Shown here in pieces: positions 24,970-33,171 of a DNA stretch of 64,000 nt. The notes below the pieces were generated by a model. The model did no database searches, was not told the origin of the DNA, and saw nothing but the letters and a program-made list of their open reading frames with translations. Every line of letters begins with the position of its first letter. Positions within the stretch are counted from its first letter, which is position 1. Made by a program: the position numbers and the translations under genes. Source of the DNA: Streptomyces sp. HUAS ZL42 (GTDB lineage Bacteria > Actinomycetota > Actinomycetes > Streptomycetales > Streptomycetaceae); NCBI RefSeq assembly GCF_040782645.1, contig NZ_CP160403.1:3782001-3846000 (forward strand), given 5' to 3'.

Positions 24970-25863
24970 CTACGGCTTGGGCAGGGTGCACCCGCTCGCG
25001 CTCAGGTCGAGCTTGTTGTCGACGCCGAAGCAGGCGGGTATCTGGTAGGTCTCCTGGGCGTAGTTGATGCCCTCGCGGACGGTCACGTTGCCGTTCGCGT
25101 CGACCTCACAGGGGTTGTTGTCCGTGCAGCGTTCGCCGTCCTCGTTGCCGGTGTTGTTGACGGCGACGACCTTGCCGGTGGACTGGTCGATGACGGGCGA
25201 GCCCGACGTACCACCGATCGTCTGGCAGGCGGAGGTGTAGCGGACCGAGTCCTTCCAGGTCCAGGCGCCCTCCTTCAGGCGGTACACGAACCCGTCGATG
25301 TTGCAGCTGTACAGCCGCTTCCAGTAACCGGAGGCGACCGTGATGGCGGTGCCGGCGGTCGGGTGCGTGTCCTGCACGGTCAGCGCGCTGATGCCGTACG
25401 TGCTCCTGATGGACGCGTAGGTGCGGGTGAGCTGGTAGATCGTCACGTCCGTGTCGGTCATCGTCGAGTACGCGACCTTGCTGGCGCGCAGGGTCCCGAC
25501 CCGGGTACCGGCGGAGTTGAGCAGGCCGAAGGAGCGGCTGGAGGCCTGGTCGACGATGACCTCGCCGGGCTCCGGGAAGCCGGTCTCCAGGCAGTGGCCG
25601 TTGGTCATCACCAGCGCCGGGTCGTCGTCCGCGGAGTTCGGGAAGCGGACGACGGAGCCGGAACAGTTGCTGAGCGACACCGTTCCGGCGAAGTTGACGG
25701 CCTGGAGGGTGGGTGCGGCCGCGGTCTTCACGGCGGCGGCGGTCGTGCCGGTCGCCATCTTCCCGACCGCACCGTCCGCGGGCGCCGGTGCGGCGACCGC
25801 GGGCACCGCGCCGGCCCCGGCGATCGCCAGGGCGAAGAGCGCGGCAACGAGAGGCTTTCTCAT
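24970..25863 (-). CDS. Secreted trypsin-like serine protease
   Basis: A 297-residue exported protein. The signal peptide ends near AVAAPA (about residue 25), and a short Ala-rich pro-region follows. The triad is His in VMTNGHCLE, Asp in TMTDTDVTIYQL and Ser in QTIGGTSGSPVID, the chymotrypsin/glutamyl-endopeptidase layout. Several Cys pairs fit an extracellular enzyme. ATG 25863 was chosen because the signal peptide starts there (MRKPLVAALFALAIAGAG). It converges on the deacylase gene. Confidence 0.9.
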   Translation of the reverse strand: MRKPLVAALFALAIAGAGAVPAVAAPAPADGAVGKMATGTTAAAVKTAAAPTLQAVNFAGTVSLSNCSGSVVRFPNSADDDPALVMTNGHCLETGFPEPGEVIVDQASSRSFGLLNSAGTRVGTLRASKVAYSTMTDTDVTIYQLTRTYASIRSTYGISALTVQDTHPTAGTAITVASGYWKRLYSCNIDGFVYRLKEGAWTWKDSVRYTSACQTIGGTSGSPVIDQSTGKVVAVNNTGNEDGERCTDNNPCEVDANGNVTVREGINYAQETYQIPACFGVDNKLDLSASGCTLPKP

Positions 25864-25891
25864 GTGGGGGTCCCCTCTTGCGACGGGGCGA

Positions 25892-25906
25892 CCGGAGATT
25901 CTCCGG
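25892..25906. promoter_or_regulatory. Hairpin in protease leader
   Basis: CCGGAG-ATT-CTCCGG is a perfect stem of six pairs that extends outward to about nine with one mismatch. It lies 29-43 bases upstream of the protease start, within its probable untranslated leader, and may control mRNA stability or translation. A TTGCGA sequence on the minus strand about 35 bases further upstream could be a -35 box. Confidence 0.35.
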
Positions 25907-26031
25907 CCGCCCGCTGATTTGTCATGCGCATTGTGAGTCGCAAGAGATGAACGGGCAAGGAGTTGTTTTCGGCCTGGGCAGGCTGACGTCTTCCCGTCAC
26001 CGGGCCGCCGCAGGGCGAGCGCCACGACCTC

Positions 26032-26048
26032 CGGCGCCCCAGGCGCCG
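26032..26048. terminator. Possible terminator hairpin of the repeat-protein gene
   Basis: CGGCGCC-CCA-GGCGCCG is a perfect seven-pair stem, about 155 bases downstream of the stop of the gene at 26204-27217. No T-run follows, as is common in Streptomyces. The rest of 25864-26203 shows no gene. Confidence 0.4.
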
Positions 26049-26203
26049 CAAGGCGGGCGGGATTCGTCAGCGGATCGTCGGGCGCCGGGGCGACACTGAT
26101 CGGCTACCGCTGCCGCCCTGCGACTCGAACCGCCGGACAGGCCCATGCAGTGGCCGGATTTGGCGCACACCCGCCCTCTAGGTCATGCGCCCTGCCGAGT
26201 CGG

Positions 26204-27217
26204 CTACTTGGGCCCCTTCGTGCTTCCCTGCCCCTGCCCCCTGCTGTCGGAGTTGCCGGGACCCGAGTCGCTCGGAGCCGATGTGGTGGAGGTGGGCCGG
26301 GGAGCGGTCGAGCCGGCGGACTCCGTGGCCGAGGGGTCGCCGGACTTCTTCCCGTCCGCCGACGCGCTCGCCGACGCACCGGAGGACGCGGTGCCGGTCG
26401 GTGGGGCCGTGTCCGAGGCACCGGAGGCCGGACCGGCGCTCGCAGCCGGATCCGTCGGCGTCACGGAATCATCCGTGGCCGAACGCGTGCCGCCGTCCTG
26501 CGCCCCGCCGGCCGAGGATCCCGACAAGGAGAACCCGGCGATCAGCGCGGCTGCCGAGACGGCCCCCACCGCGCCCGCGGCCAGGGCGATGCGGCGCCGG
26601 TTGCCGCGCCGTCTCTGCGCACGTCGGCCCGTACGGGTGTCCGGGTCCGCGGCCGCCTCCCAGTCGGACTCGGTGCCCGGGCCGCCGGCCTCCCAGGCGC
26701 TGGGCTCGGGCCCGAGCCCGCCGGCCTCCCAGCCGGACTCCGCCCCATGCCCCCCGGCCTCCCAGCCGGACTCCGCCCCATGGCCCCCGGCCTCCCAGCC
26801 GGACTCCACCCCATGACCCCCGGCCTCCCAGCCGGACTCCACCCCATGACCCCCGGCCTCCCAGCCGGGCTCCGCCCCATGCCCCCCGGCCTCCCGGTCG
26901 TCTGCAGCCGGGTGGTCGTCGGCCTCCCGGTCGCCTGCGGCCGGACGGGGACCGGCCTCCGGGCCGGGCTCACTCCCCTCGGACATCCGGGGCAGCTCGG
27001 CCGTCTCGTCGTACGCCATCTGCCAGCCATGGGCGGCCGCCGGATCGACAAATTTGTCGTACGACGGCGTCGGCGGGGCGGCCGGGAGGTACACGTTCGG
27101 CGGCCCCTGGGAGTCGTCGCCCTCCGGGTGGGGTCCGTGGCTGTCGTACGCGCCGGTCGCGTTGTTCGCGGCATTCACACCGTGCGCCCCGCTTTCGTAC
27201 TGGGGTGGCCTGGGCAT
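26204..27217 (-). CDS. Single-pass membrane protein with 11-residue tandem repeats
   Basis: A 337-residue protein. The cytoplasmic N-terminal part is Pro/Gly/Asp-rich. Residues about 108-185 hold tandem copies of GWEAGGHG[VA]ES (four near-exact plus degenerate flanking copies). A basic stop-transfer (RRAQRRRGNRRR) precedes one membrane helix (about 210-232), and the exposed C-terminus of about 105 residues is Ser/Thr/Ala/Gly-rich and disordered. No catalytic domain is visible. The layout suggests a cytoplasmic interaction platform. ATG 27217 is divergent from the aminotransferase gene. Confidence 0.7.
   Translation of the reverse strand: MPRPPQYESGAHGVNAANNATGAYDSHGPHPEGDDSQGPPNVYLPAAPPTPSYDKFVDPAAAHGWQMAYDETAELPRMSEGSEPGPEAGPRPAAGDREADDHPAADDREAGGHGAEPGWEAGGHGVESGWEAGGHGVESGWEAGGHGAESGWEAGGHGAESGWEAGGLGPEPSAWEAGGPGTESDWEAAADPDTRTGRRAQRRRGNRRRIALAAGAVGAVSAAALIAGFSLSGSSAGGAQDGGTRSATDDSVTPTDPAASAGPASGASDTAPPTGTASSGASASASADGKKSGDPSATESAGSTAPRPTSTTSAPSDSGPGNSDSRGQGQGSTKGPK
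26685..26900. repeat. In-frame 33-base tandem repeat
   Basis: Five 33-base units start at 26721, 26754, 26787, 26820 and 26853, each beginning CCGGCCTCCCAG and differing at one to three bases. Degenerate copies lie on both sides. The period keeps the reading frame of the gene at 26204-27217, so copy-number change would alter protein length without frameshift. Confidence 0.92.
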
Positions 27218-27330
27218 CGCCGCGCATTGTAGAGACGTGTGGGGTGTCTGAGACAGCTACCGGCGATAACCACCCAAACCGCTGCGTCTCACGTGGCGGA
27301 AAACACCGCCCAAAAGGCGTTACCGGGCCG

Positions 27331-27336
27331 TAAGCT
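27331..27336 (+). promoter_or_regulatory. -10 box of a leaderless promoter
   Basis: TAAGCT ends seven bases before ATG 27344, and no ribosome site precedes the ATG. This spacing places the transcription start on the start codon, the common actinobacterial leaderless arrangement. No clear -35 is seen. Confidence 0.55.
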
Positions 27337-27343
27337 CCCAGAC

Positions 27344-28555
27344 ATGCAGGTGATCCAGTCGACCAAGCTCGCCAACGTCTGTTACGAGATCCGGGGCCCG
27401 GTTCTCGAGGAGGCGATGCGCCTGGAAGCGGCCGGTCACCGCATCCTCAAGCTCAACACGGGCAACCCGGCCGCCTTCGGCTTCGAGTGCCCGCCCGAGA
27501 TCCTCGAGGACATCCTCCGCAACGTTTCGTCGGCGCACGGCTACGGCGACGCCAAGGGCCTGCTCGCCGCGCGCCGGGCCGTCGTCATGCACAACCAGAC
27601 CCTCGGCATCGAGACGGACGTCGAGCACGTCTTCATCGGCAACGGCGCCTCCGAGCTGATCGTGATGGCGATGCAGGCCCTGCTGGACGACGGCGACGAG
27701 GTGCTCGTCCCGGCTCCCGACTACCCCCTGTGGACGGCGGCGGTCTCGCTGTCCGGCGGCACGGCCGTGCACTACCGCTGCGACGAGCAGTCCGACTGGA
27801 TGCCCGACCTCGCCGACGTGGAGCGCAAGGTCACCGACCGCACCAAGGCGATCGTCATCATCAACCCGAACAACCCGACGGGCGCGGTGTACGACAAGGC
27901 GGTGATCAAGGGGCTGACCGACATCGCCCGCCGCCACAACCTGCTGGTCTGCTCCGACGAGATCTACGACAAGATCCTTTACGACGGTGCCACGCACACG
28001 CCGACCGCGGCCGTCGCGCCGGACCTGCTGACGCTGACCTTCAACGGCATGTCGAAGGCGTACCGGGTGGCGGGGTACCGGGTCGGATGGATGTCCATCT
28101 CCGGCCCGCGCGCGCACGCGGATTCCTACATCGAGGGTCTGACGATCCTGGCGAACATGCGGCTGTGCGCGAACATGCCGGGTCAGCACGGCGTCGTGGC
28201 CGCACTGAGCGGCCGGCAGACCATCAACGACCTGGTGCTGCCCGGCGGGCGGCTGAAGGAGCAGATGGACACCGCGTACGAGCTGCTCACACAGATTCCG
28301 GGCGTGACCTGCGTACGGCCGAGGGGGGCGCTGTACCTCTTCCCGCGCCTCGACCCCAACGTGTTCAAGATCAAGGACGACCGGCGGATGGTCCTGGATC
28401 TGCTGCGACAGGAGAAGATCATGGTCGTCCAGGGCTCCGGCTTCAACTGGCCCGAGCCCGACCACTTCCGGGTGGTGACGCTGCCGACGGTCGGCGACCT
28501 GCGGGACGCGCTGGGGCGGATCGGGAACTTCCTCGACGGCTACAGCCAGCCCTGA
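27344..28555 (+). CDS. alaA: Class I aminotransferase, alanine-type (AlaA-like)
   Basis: A 403-residue PLP aminotransferase. Motifs are IINPNNPTGAVYDK, LLVCSDEIYDKILYD, the PLP-Lys segment FNGMSKAYRVAGYRVGWM, and Arg near the C-terminus in DHFRVVTLP for the substrate carboxylate. The N-terminus (STKLANVCYEIRGPVLEEA) and LNTGNPAAFGF are those of the AlaA/YfbQ group, which interconverts alanine/pyruvate with glutamate/2-oxoglutarate. The gene stands alone. Confidence 0.92.
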   Translation: MQVIQSTKLANVCYEIRGPVLEEAMRLEAAGHRILKLNTGNPAAFGFECPPEILEDILRNVSSAHGYGDAKGLLAARRAVVMHNQTLGIETDVEHVFIGNGASELIVMAMQALLDDGDEVLVPAPDYPLWTAAVSLSGGTAVHYRCDEQSDWMPDLADVERKVTDRTKAIVIINPNNPTGAVYDKAVIKGLTDIARRHNLLVCSDEIYDKILYDGATHTPTAAVAPDLLTLTFNGMSKAYRVAGYRVGWMSISGPRAHADSYIEGLTILANMRLCANMPGQHGVVAALSGRQTINDLVLPGGRLKEQMDTAYELLTQIPGVTCVRPRGALYLFPRLDPNVFKIKDDRRMVLDLLRQEKIMVVQGSGFNWPEPDHFRVVTLPTVGDLRDALGRIGNFLDGYSQP

Positions 28556-28560
28556 AGGGC

Positions 28561-28589
28561 TCAACTTTAGACGAAATCTAAGCTAGGAT
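28561..28589 (+). promoter_or_regulatory. Promoter with inverted-repeat operator filling the spacer
   Basis: TCAACT (28561-28566) and TAGGAT (28584-28589) are 17 bases apart. The spacer contains TTAGA-CGAAA-TCTAA (28567-28581), a perfect 5-base inverted repeat. A bound repressor would block polymerase directly. The half-site is reminiscent of Fur/PerR-family boxes, but I cannot assign a regulator. Confidence 0.55.
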
Positions 28590-28618
28590 GACTTCTGTTC
28601 GAGCTCAGGAGGCCATCC

Positions 28619-29035
28619 ATGTACGAACCGATCCGCACCAAGTCGGTCCACAGCACGATGGCCGGCACCACCTCCGACTTCCCCCACCGGTCGCGCGAGG
28701 AGGAGCTGGACATCCAGCTCGCGGGTCACCTCGCGGCTCTGCTCGCCGTCACCGACGAGCTGCGTGCGGCGGCACCGTCCGACGCCCTGGACACCGCGGC
28801 GGAGCGGCTCGCCGCTCAGGTGACCCGGCTGCGGGGAGGACATGCGCCGGCCCGCGCGTCCGGCACCTTCCGCACGTCCGACGTCACGGCCCTGCACCGG
28901 CGTGCGCACGCACTCGCCGGGCGGGCACTGGTCGTGGCGGCCTCCCGCGCCGACACGGCGGCGGCGATCCTCGCCGCCGAACAGATGGACGTCCACACGG
29001 CGGCCCTGGAGCCGCACGCACTCGCATCCCACTGA
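28619..29035 (+). CDS. Small conserved helical protein, function unknown
   Basis: A 138-residue soluble protein without signal peptide or Cys. The N-terminus (EPIRTKSVHSTMAGTTSDF) looks extended. From HRSREEELDIQLAGHLAALL onward it is almost entirely helical and Ala/Leu/Arg-rich, ending in RADTAAAILAAEQMDVHTAAL. The shape suits a four-helix bundle or coiled coil. ATG 28619 has AGGAGG nine bases upstream. The strong promoter with an internal operator suggests tight regulation. No family recognised. Confidence 0.75.
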   Translation: MYEPIRTKSVHSTMAGTTSDFPHRSREEELDIQLAGHLAALLAVTDELRAAAPSDALDTAAERLAAQVTRLRGGHAPARASGTFRTSDVTALHRRAHALAGRALVVAASRADTAAAILAAEQMDVHTAALEPHALASH

Positions 29036-29249
29036 GCCCCACCGGGCTCCCCTCGACGGCCCCGGTCCGCGTGCACCCGCAGCGACGCGCGGACCGGGCG
29101 CCACAGCACTGCGTCGGCTTGAGCAGCGTCCCCTTGTGACGCCGGGCCGAGCAGTGTGCCTCATCCGTAGCACACGCTGCGCGTCGCAAAGGACCGCTCG
29201 GCACCGCCGGAATCCGCCGTAGTGGCGGATCGCCGTTGCGGCGGAGTTT

Positions 29250-29273
29250 CTTTCCGCACCGTGCGGCGGAAAG
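29250..29273. terminator. Hairpin downstream of the 28619 gene
   Basis: CTTTCCGC and GCGGAAAG pair perfectly around eight bases; an alternative inner pairing is CCGCAC-C-GTGCGG. A second hairpin, ATCCGCC-GTAGT-GGCGGAT, lies just before it (29212-29230). Together they could end transcription of the small gene. The 29036-29372 interval has no gene. Confidence 0.4.
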
Positions 29274-29295
29274 CTGCACCTTCAATTCCAGTTGA

Positions 29296-29311
29296 GTACC
29301 GGGACAGGTAC
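29296..29311. promoter_or_regulatory. Inverted repeat upstream of the TelA operon
   Basis: GTACC-GGGACA-GGTAC is a perfect 5-base inverted repeat, 60-75 bases before the first gene of the operon. It could be an operator; no clear promoter boxes accompany it. Confidence 0.35.
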
Positions 29312-29372
29312 GTCACCTCCCGTTCACCCCCGGCGACGGGGAATGTTGGGTTCCGCGAGCACTCTCCCCCAC

Positions 29373-30446
29373 GTGAGACGTATCGCAGGAATCGTCCTCG
29401 CGGTGCTGCTGATCGGTGGCGTGGTGGCCGCCGTCGTCGCAGGCCGGGACAACGAGGACAAGGGCACGGCAACGAAGACCGTGCGGATGGTGATCGGATC
29501 GGAGAAGGCGGAGTTCTTCGCCGATCCGGACGTGGTGAAGGCCCTCGCCGCCAAGGGCTACACCGTGAAGGCCGAGACCTCCGGGTCCTGGGCCATGGAG
29601 GGCCTCGGCCTCAAGGGGTACGACCTGGCCTTCCCGTCCAGCCAGGCGCCCGCCGTGGAACTCGCGAAGAAGTACGGCGTGACGCAGACCCTGCAGCGGC
29701 CCTTCTACTCGCCGCTCGTCGTCGTGGCGCACCGCAACGCCGCCACCGTACTGGCCGCGAACGGCCTCGCCACCCTCGACGAACACCGCGGCACCCTGAA
29801 GATGGCGGCCTACCTCGACGCCGCCCGGCAGGACCGCACCTGGCAGCAGCTCAAGGGGGCTGAGAAGTACGGCGAGTTGACCGGCACCCTCTACATCGCC
29901 AGCACCGACCCGGAGTCCTCCAACTCCGGTGCCCTCTACCTCGCCGCCGCCTCCTACGTCGCGAACAGCGGCCGGGTCGTGGCGAGCGCGGCCGACGTCG
30001 ACCGCACGGCGCCCCTGATGCGCAAGCTGATCGGCGTCCAGGGCGCCCAGCAGGCCGGCACGGACGCGGCCTTCCGGGACTTCGTCAGCGGTGCCGGCAA
30101 CCCGCTGGTCCTGGTGTACGAGTCGCAGGTCGCCGCCCTCCTCGGCGAGGGGCAGAACCCGGGTGACCTCGTGGTCCTCTACCCGGACACGACCGTCAAC
30201 AGCGACCACACCGTCGTCCCGCTCACCGACGACGGCCGCGCGCTCGGCGAACTGCTCAGCACCGACCCGCGGTTGCGCAAGCTGGCCGTACGGCACGGCT
30301 TCCGGCCGCAGGGCGCCGGTGCCGAGTTCGCGTCCGCGGATGCCGACCGCGGCGCGTACCTCAACCAGGGACTGACCGGTGTCCGGCAGGCGCCCGTGCC
30401 CACCTCCGCGGTGCTGCACGAGTTGGCGCGCCGGGCCCGCGGATAA
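29373..30446 (+). CDS. Membrane-anchored substrate-binding-like protein (TelA operon gene 1)
   Basis: A 357-residue protein with an N-terminal membrane helix or uncleaved signal (RRIAGIVLAVLLIGGVVAAVVAG), then a type II periplasmic-binding fold: VRMVIGSEKAEFF, YDLAFPSSQAP, and STDPESSNSGALYLAAASY, the TDPxxSNSG signature of molybdate/sulfate/iron-type binding proteins. No lipobox and no ABC permease nearby. GTG 29373 was taken because it directly precedes the helix; ATG 29343 and TTG 29292 are in frame and none has a good ribosome site. It is 14 bases upstream of telA. The lipoprotein at 31633 shares the same SNSG motif. Confidence 0.75.
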   Translation: MRRIAGIVLAVLLIGGVVAAVVAGRDNEDKGTATKTVRMVIGSEKAEFFADPDVVKALAAKGYTVKAETSGSWAMEGLGLKGYDLAFPSSQAPAVELAKKYGVTQTLQRPFYSPLVVVAHRNAATVLAANGLATLDEHRGTLKMAAYLDAARQDRTWQQLKGAEKYGELTGTLYIASTDPESSNSGALYLAAASYVANSGRVVASAADVDRTAPLMRKLIGVQGAQQAGTDAAFRDFVSGAGNPLVLVYESQVAALLGEGQNPGDLVVLYPDTTVNSDHTVVPLTDDGRALGELLSTDPRLRKLAVRHGFRPQGAGAEFASADADRGAYLNQGLTGVRQAPVPTSAVLHELARRARG

Positions 30447-30460
30447 CGGGGGAACAGTAA

Positions 30461-31636
30461 ATGACCACAGACAACGACACCTTCACGCTCACACCGCCCG
30501 AGGCCGTCGCACCCGTGCCCCGGGAGAAGGCCGGCGGGCTCGTCCCCGTCGACGACGGCGTCCGTACGGACATGGCGCGCAGGGCCTCCGAGTACGTCCG
30601 GGGCCTCGCCGTTCTCGACGCCCGCTCGCCCGAGTTCGCCGGCAAGGTCGGCGAGATCACCGCGCTGGGCGCCGGCGAGATGCGCACCGCGACGGCACAG
30701 TCCAACCGGATGCTGGAGCGCACCGTCCGCTCCCTGCCGTCCAAGGGCGGGGACGCCCAGTCCCAGGTCGCGGGCTCGCTCGTCGAACTCCGCCGGGTCG
30801 TGGAGGACCTGGACCCGCGCGACCTGCCCGCGGCCAAGGGGCGCAAGTTCCTCTCCCGGCTGCCCGGCGGCAACAAGCTGCGCGACCACGTCGCCAAGTA
30901 CGCCTCGGCGCAGGGCACCCTGAACAGGATCGTCGGCTCGCTGCGCGGCGGCCAGGACGAACTGCGCCGCGACAACGCGGCGTTGCAGACCGAGCGGGTC
31001 CGCCTGTGGGAGACCATGGGCAAGCTCCAGGAGTACGTCGTCCTGACGGAGGCCCTGGACACGGCGGTCGAGGAGCACATCGCCGGTGTGGAGGCGACGG
31101 ATCCCGCGCAGGCCGACAGCCTGCGCGCGGACGTCCTCTTCCCCGTCCGGCAGAAGCACCAGGACCTGCTGACCCAGCTCGCGGTGTCCGCGCAGGGCTA
31201 CCTGGCCATGGACGTCGTACGCCGCAACAACGACGAGCTGATCAAGGGCGTGGACCGCGCGGCCACGACGACCGTGTCCGCGCTGCGCATCTCGGTGATG
31301 CTGGCCTCCGCCCTCGACAACCAGAAGAAGGTGATCGAGCAGGTCAACGCCCTGCGCGGCACGACCGAGGACCTCATCCGGGGCAATGCGGAGATGCTGG
31401 CGACGCAGAGCGGGGAGATCCAGCGCATCGCCGCCGACCCGGCGGTGGGTGCCGAGACGCTGCGGTCCGCCTTCCAGCAGATCTACCGCACGCTCGACGC
31501 GATCGACACCTACAAGGTGCAGGCGACCGAGGCGATGGCCGCGACCGTGGAGTCCCTCACCTCCGAACTCCAGCACGCGAGCGCGTACCTGGAGCGGAGC
31601 CGGTCGCAGGGTGCGCTCGAAGGGGGGCTCGGATGA
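30461..31636 (+). CDS. telA: TelA/KlaA-family toxic-anion resistance protein
   Basis: A 391-residue cytoplasmic, largely helical protein of the TelA family, with QSNRMLERTVRSLPSKGGDAQ, LKPxxLP-like DPRDLPAAKGRKFLSRLPGGNKLRD, ELRRDNAALQTERVRLWETMGKLQEYV and TYKVQATEAMAATVESLTSEL. The family is named from plasmid tellurite-resistance loci, but most chromosomal members have no proven role. ATG 30461 follows GGGGGAACAG. Its stop overlaps the next start (ATGA). The partners here point to an envelope stress or metal-related module (inference). Confidence 0.88.
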   Translation: MTTDNDTFTLTPPEAVAPVPREKAGGLVPVDDGVRTDMARRASEYVRGLAVLDARSPEFAGKVGEITALGAGEMRTATAQSNRMLERTVRSLPSKGGDAQSQVAGSLVELRRVVEDLDPRDLPAAKGRKFLSRLPGGNKLRDHVAKYASAQGTLNRIVGSLRGGQDELRRDNAALQTERVRLWETMGKLQEYVVLTEALDTAVEEHIAGVEATDPAQADSLRADVLFPVRQKHQDLLTQLAVSAQGYLAMDVVRRNNDELIKGVDRAATTTVSALRISVMLASALDNQKKVIEQVNALRGTTEDLIRGNAEMLATQSGEIQRIAADPAVGAETLRSAFQQIYRTLDAIDTYKVQATEAMAATVESLTSELQHASAYLERSRSQGALEGGLG

Positions 31637-33171
31637 CACGACGCGCACTCGCCGTCGCCCTCGCCGCGACCGCCCTGCTGACGGCCTGCTCGGCGCAGAA
31701 GGACCACGAGGACCCGAACGCCCCGGTCCCGGGAACCCTCCGCGTCCTCGCCTCCAGCGAGCTCGGCGACATGACGCCCGTCCTCGCGCAGGTGGAGAAG
31801 AACACCGGCATCAAGGTCCGCCCCACCTACATGGGCACCCTCGACGCCGTGGAGTTGCTTGCCAGGGGCAGGACGGACGGGCGGTACGACGCCCTGTGGC
31901 TGTCCTCCAACGACTACCTCCGGCTGCGTCCCGAGGCGGCGAAGAAGGTCGTCTCCGAGACCCCCGTGATGTCGAGCCCGGTCGCCGTCGGTGTCAGGCC
32001 GGCCACCGTCACAGCCCTGGGCTGGAAGCCGGAGGACGTCACCTGGGCCCAGGTCGAGCAGGCCGTCCGGGACGGGAAGCTGACGTACGGCATGACCGAT
32101 CCGGCCCGCTCCAACTCCGGTTTCTCCACGCTCGTCTCGGTGGCCTCGGCACTCTCCGGCGCCCAGTCCGCCCTCACCGACGCGGACGTCACCAAGGCGA
32201 CTCCGCGGCTGAAGGACTTCTTCCGGGGGCAGAAGCTGACGTCGGGTTCGTCGGGCTGGCTGGCCGCCGCGTACCAGCGGCGCGGGAACGTCGACGCGCT
32301 GCTGAACTACGAGTCCGTCCTCGAGGGCATCCCGGGCCTCACCGTGATCCGCCCCCGCGACGGCGTCGTCACCGCCGACTACCCGCTGACCTCCCTCGCC
32401 GCGACCGACGCCGCGACCCGCGAGGACGTCCGCCGGCTGACCGAGGCCCTGCGCACGCCGGAGATCCAGCGCGCGATCACCACGAAGACCCACCGCCGCC
32501 CGGTCGTCCCGGCCGTGCGGCCGGCGACCGGACTCGACACGAGCAGGCGGCGCGAACTGCCCTTCCCGGGCAGCCGTTCCGTCGCCGACGGGCTGCTCGA
32601 CTCGTACGAGAACGAGCTGCGCCGCCCGTCCAGGACCGTGTACGTCCTCGACACCTCCGGCTCGATGGAGGGCGACCGGCTGCGGCGGCTGAAGCAGGCG
32701 CTCACCGACCTGACCGGCGACTTCCGGGACCGCGAGGAGGTCACGCTGATGCCGTTCGGGTCGGACGTGAAGAGCGTGCGGACGCACGTCGTCAGCCCGT
32801 CCGATCCGCAGTCCGGCCTCGACGGGATCCGCAAGGACACCAGGGAGCTGAACGCCGACGGCGACACCGCGATCTACACCTCGCTGCAGAAGGCGTACGA
32901 CCATCTCGGCACCGACGACCGGGACACGTTCACGTCGATCGTGCTGATGACGGACGGCGAGAACACCGCGGGCGCGGATGCCGGTGACTTCGACGACTTC
33001 TACCGCGGGCTGAGCACCGCCCGGCAGCAGATCCCCGTCTTCCCCATCCTCTTCGGCGACTCCGACCGCTCCGAGCTGGAGCACATCGCCGAGCTGACCG
33101 GCGGCCGCCTCTTCGACGCCCAGAAGGGCTCGCTGGACGGCGCCTTCGAGGAGATCCGTGGCTACCAGTAA
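31633..33171 (+). CDS. Lipoprotein fusing a substrate-binding domain to a VWA domain
   Basis: A 512-residue exported lipoprotein (lipobox LTAC, Cys about 19). Residues about 35-290 form a type II substrate-binding domain (LRVLASSELGDMTPVLAQVEK, MTDPARSNSGFSTL). Residues about 335-505 form a von Willebrand A domain with an intact MIDAS: TVYVLDTSGSMEGDRL (DxSxS), the Thr in DGDTAIYTSL and the Asp in VLMTDGENT. Both domains would lie outside the membrane. ATG 31633 overlaps the telA stop. The fusion suggests metal- or ligand-gated protein contacts at the cell surface. Confidence 0.9.
   Translation: MTRRALAVALAATALLTACSAQKDHEDPNAPVPGTLRVLASSELGDMTPVLAQVEKNTGIKVRPTYMGTLDAVELLARGRTDGRYDALWLSSNDYLRLRPEAAKKVVSETPVMSSPVAVGVRPATVTALGWKPEDVTWAQVEQAVRDGKLTYGMTDPARSNSGFSTLVSVASALSGAQSALTDADVTKATPRLKDFFRGQKLTSGSSGWLAAAYQRRGNVDALLNYESVLEGIPGLTVIRPRDGVVTADYPLTSLAATDAATREDVRRLTEALRTPEIQRAITTKTHRRPVVPAVRPATGLDTSRRRELPFPGSRSVADGLLDSYENELRRPSRTVYVLDTSGSMEGDRLRRLKQALTDLTGDFRDREEVTLMPFGSDVKSVRTHVVSPSDPQSGLDGIRKDTRELNADGDTAIYTSLQKAYDHLGTDDRDTFTSIVLMTDGENTAGADAGDFDDFYRGLSTARQQIPVFPILFGDSDRSELEHIAELTGGRLFDAQKGSLDGAFEEIRGYQ

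Noticed and set aside
26110..26190. Possible tRNA: GGTTCGAGTC on the minus strand resembles a T-loop
   Set aside because: The T-stem does not pair beyond the first base, and no acceptor or anticodon stem can be drawn.
26721..26885. Repeat array that might suggest CRISPR
   Set aside because: Units are directly adjacent, in frame and without unique spacers; it is a coding tandem repeat.
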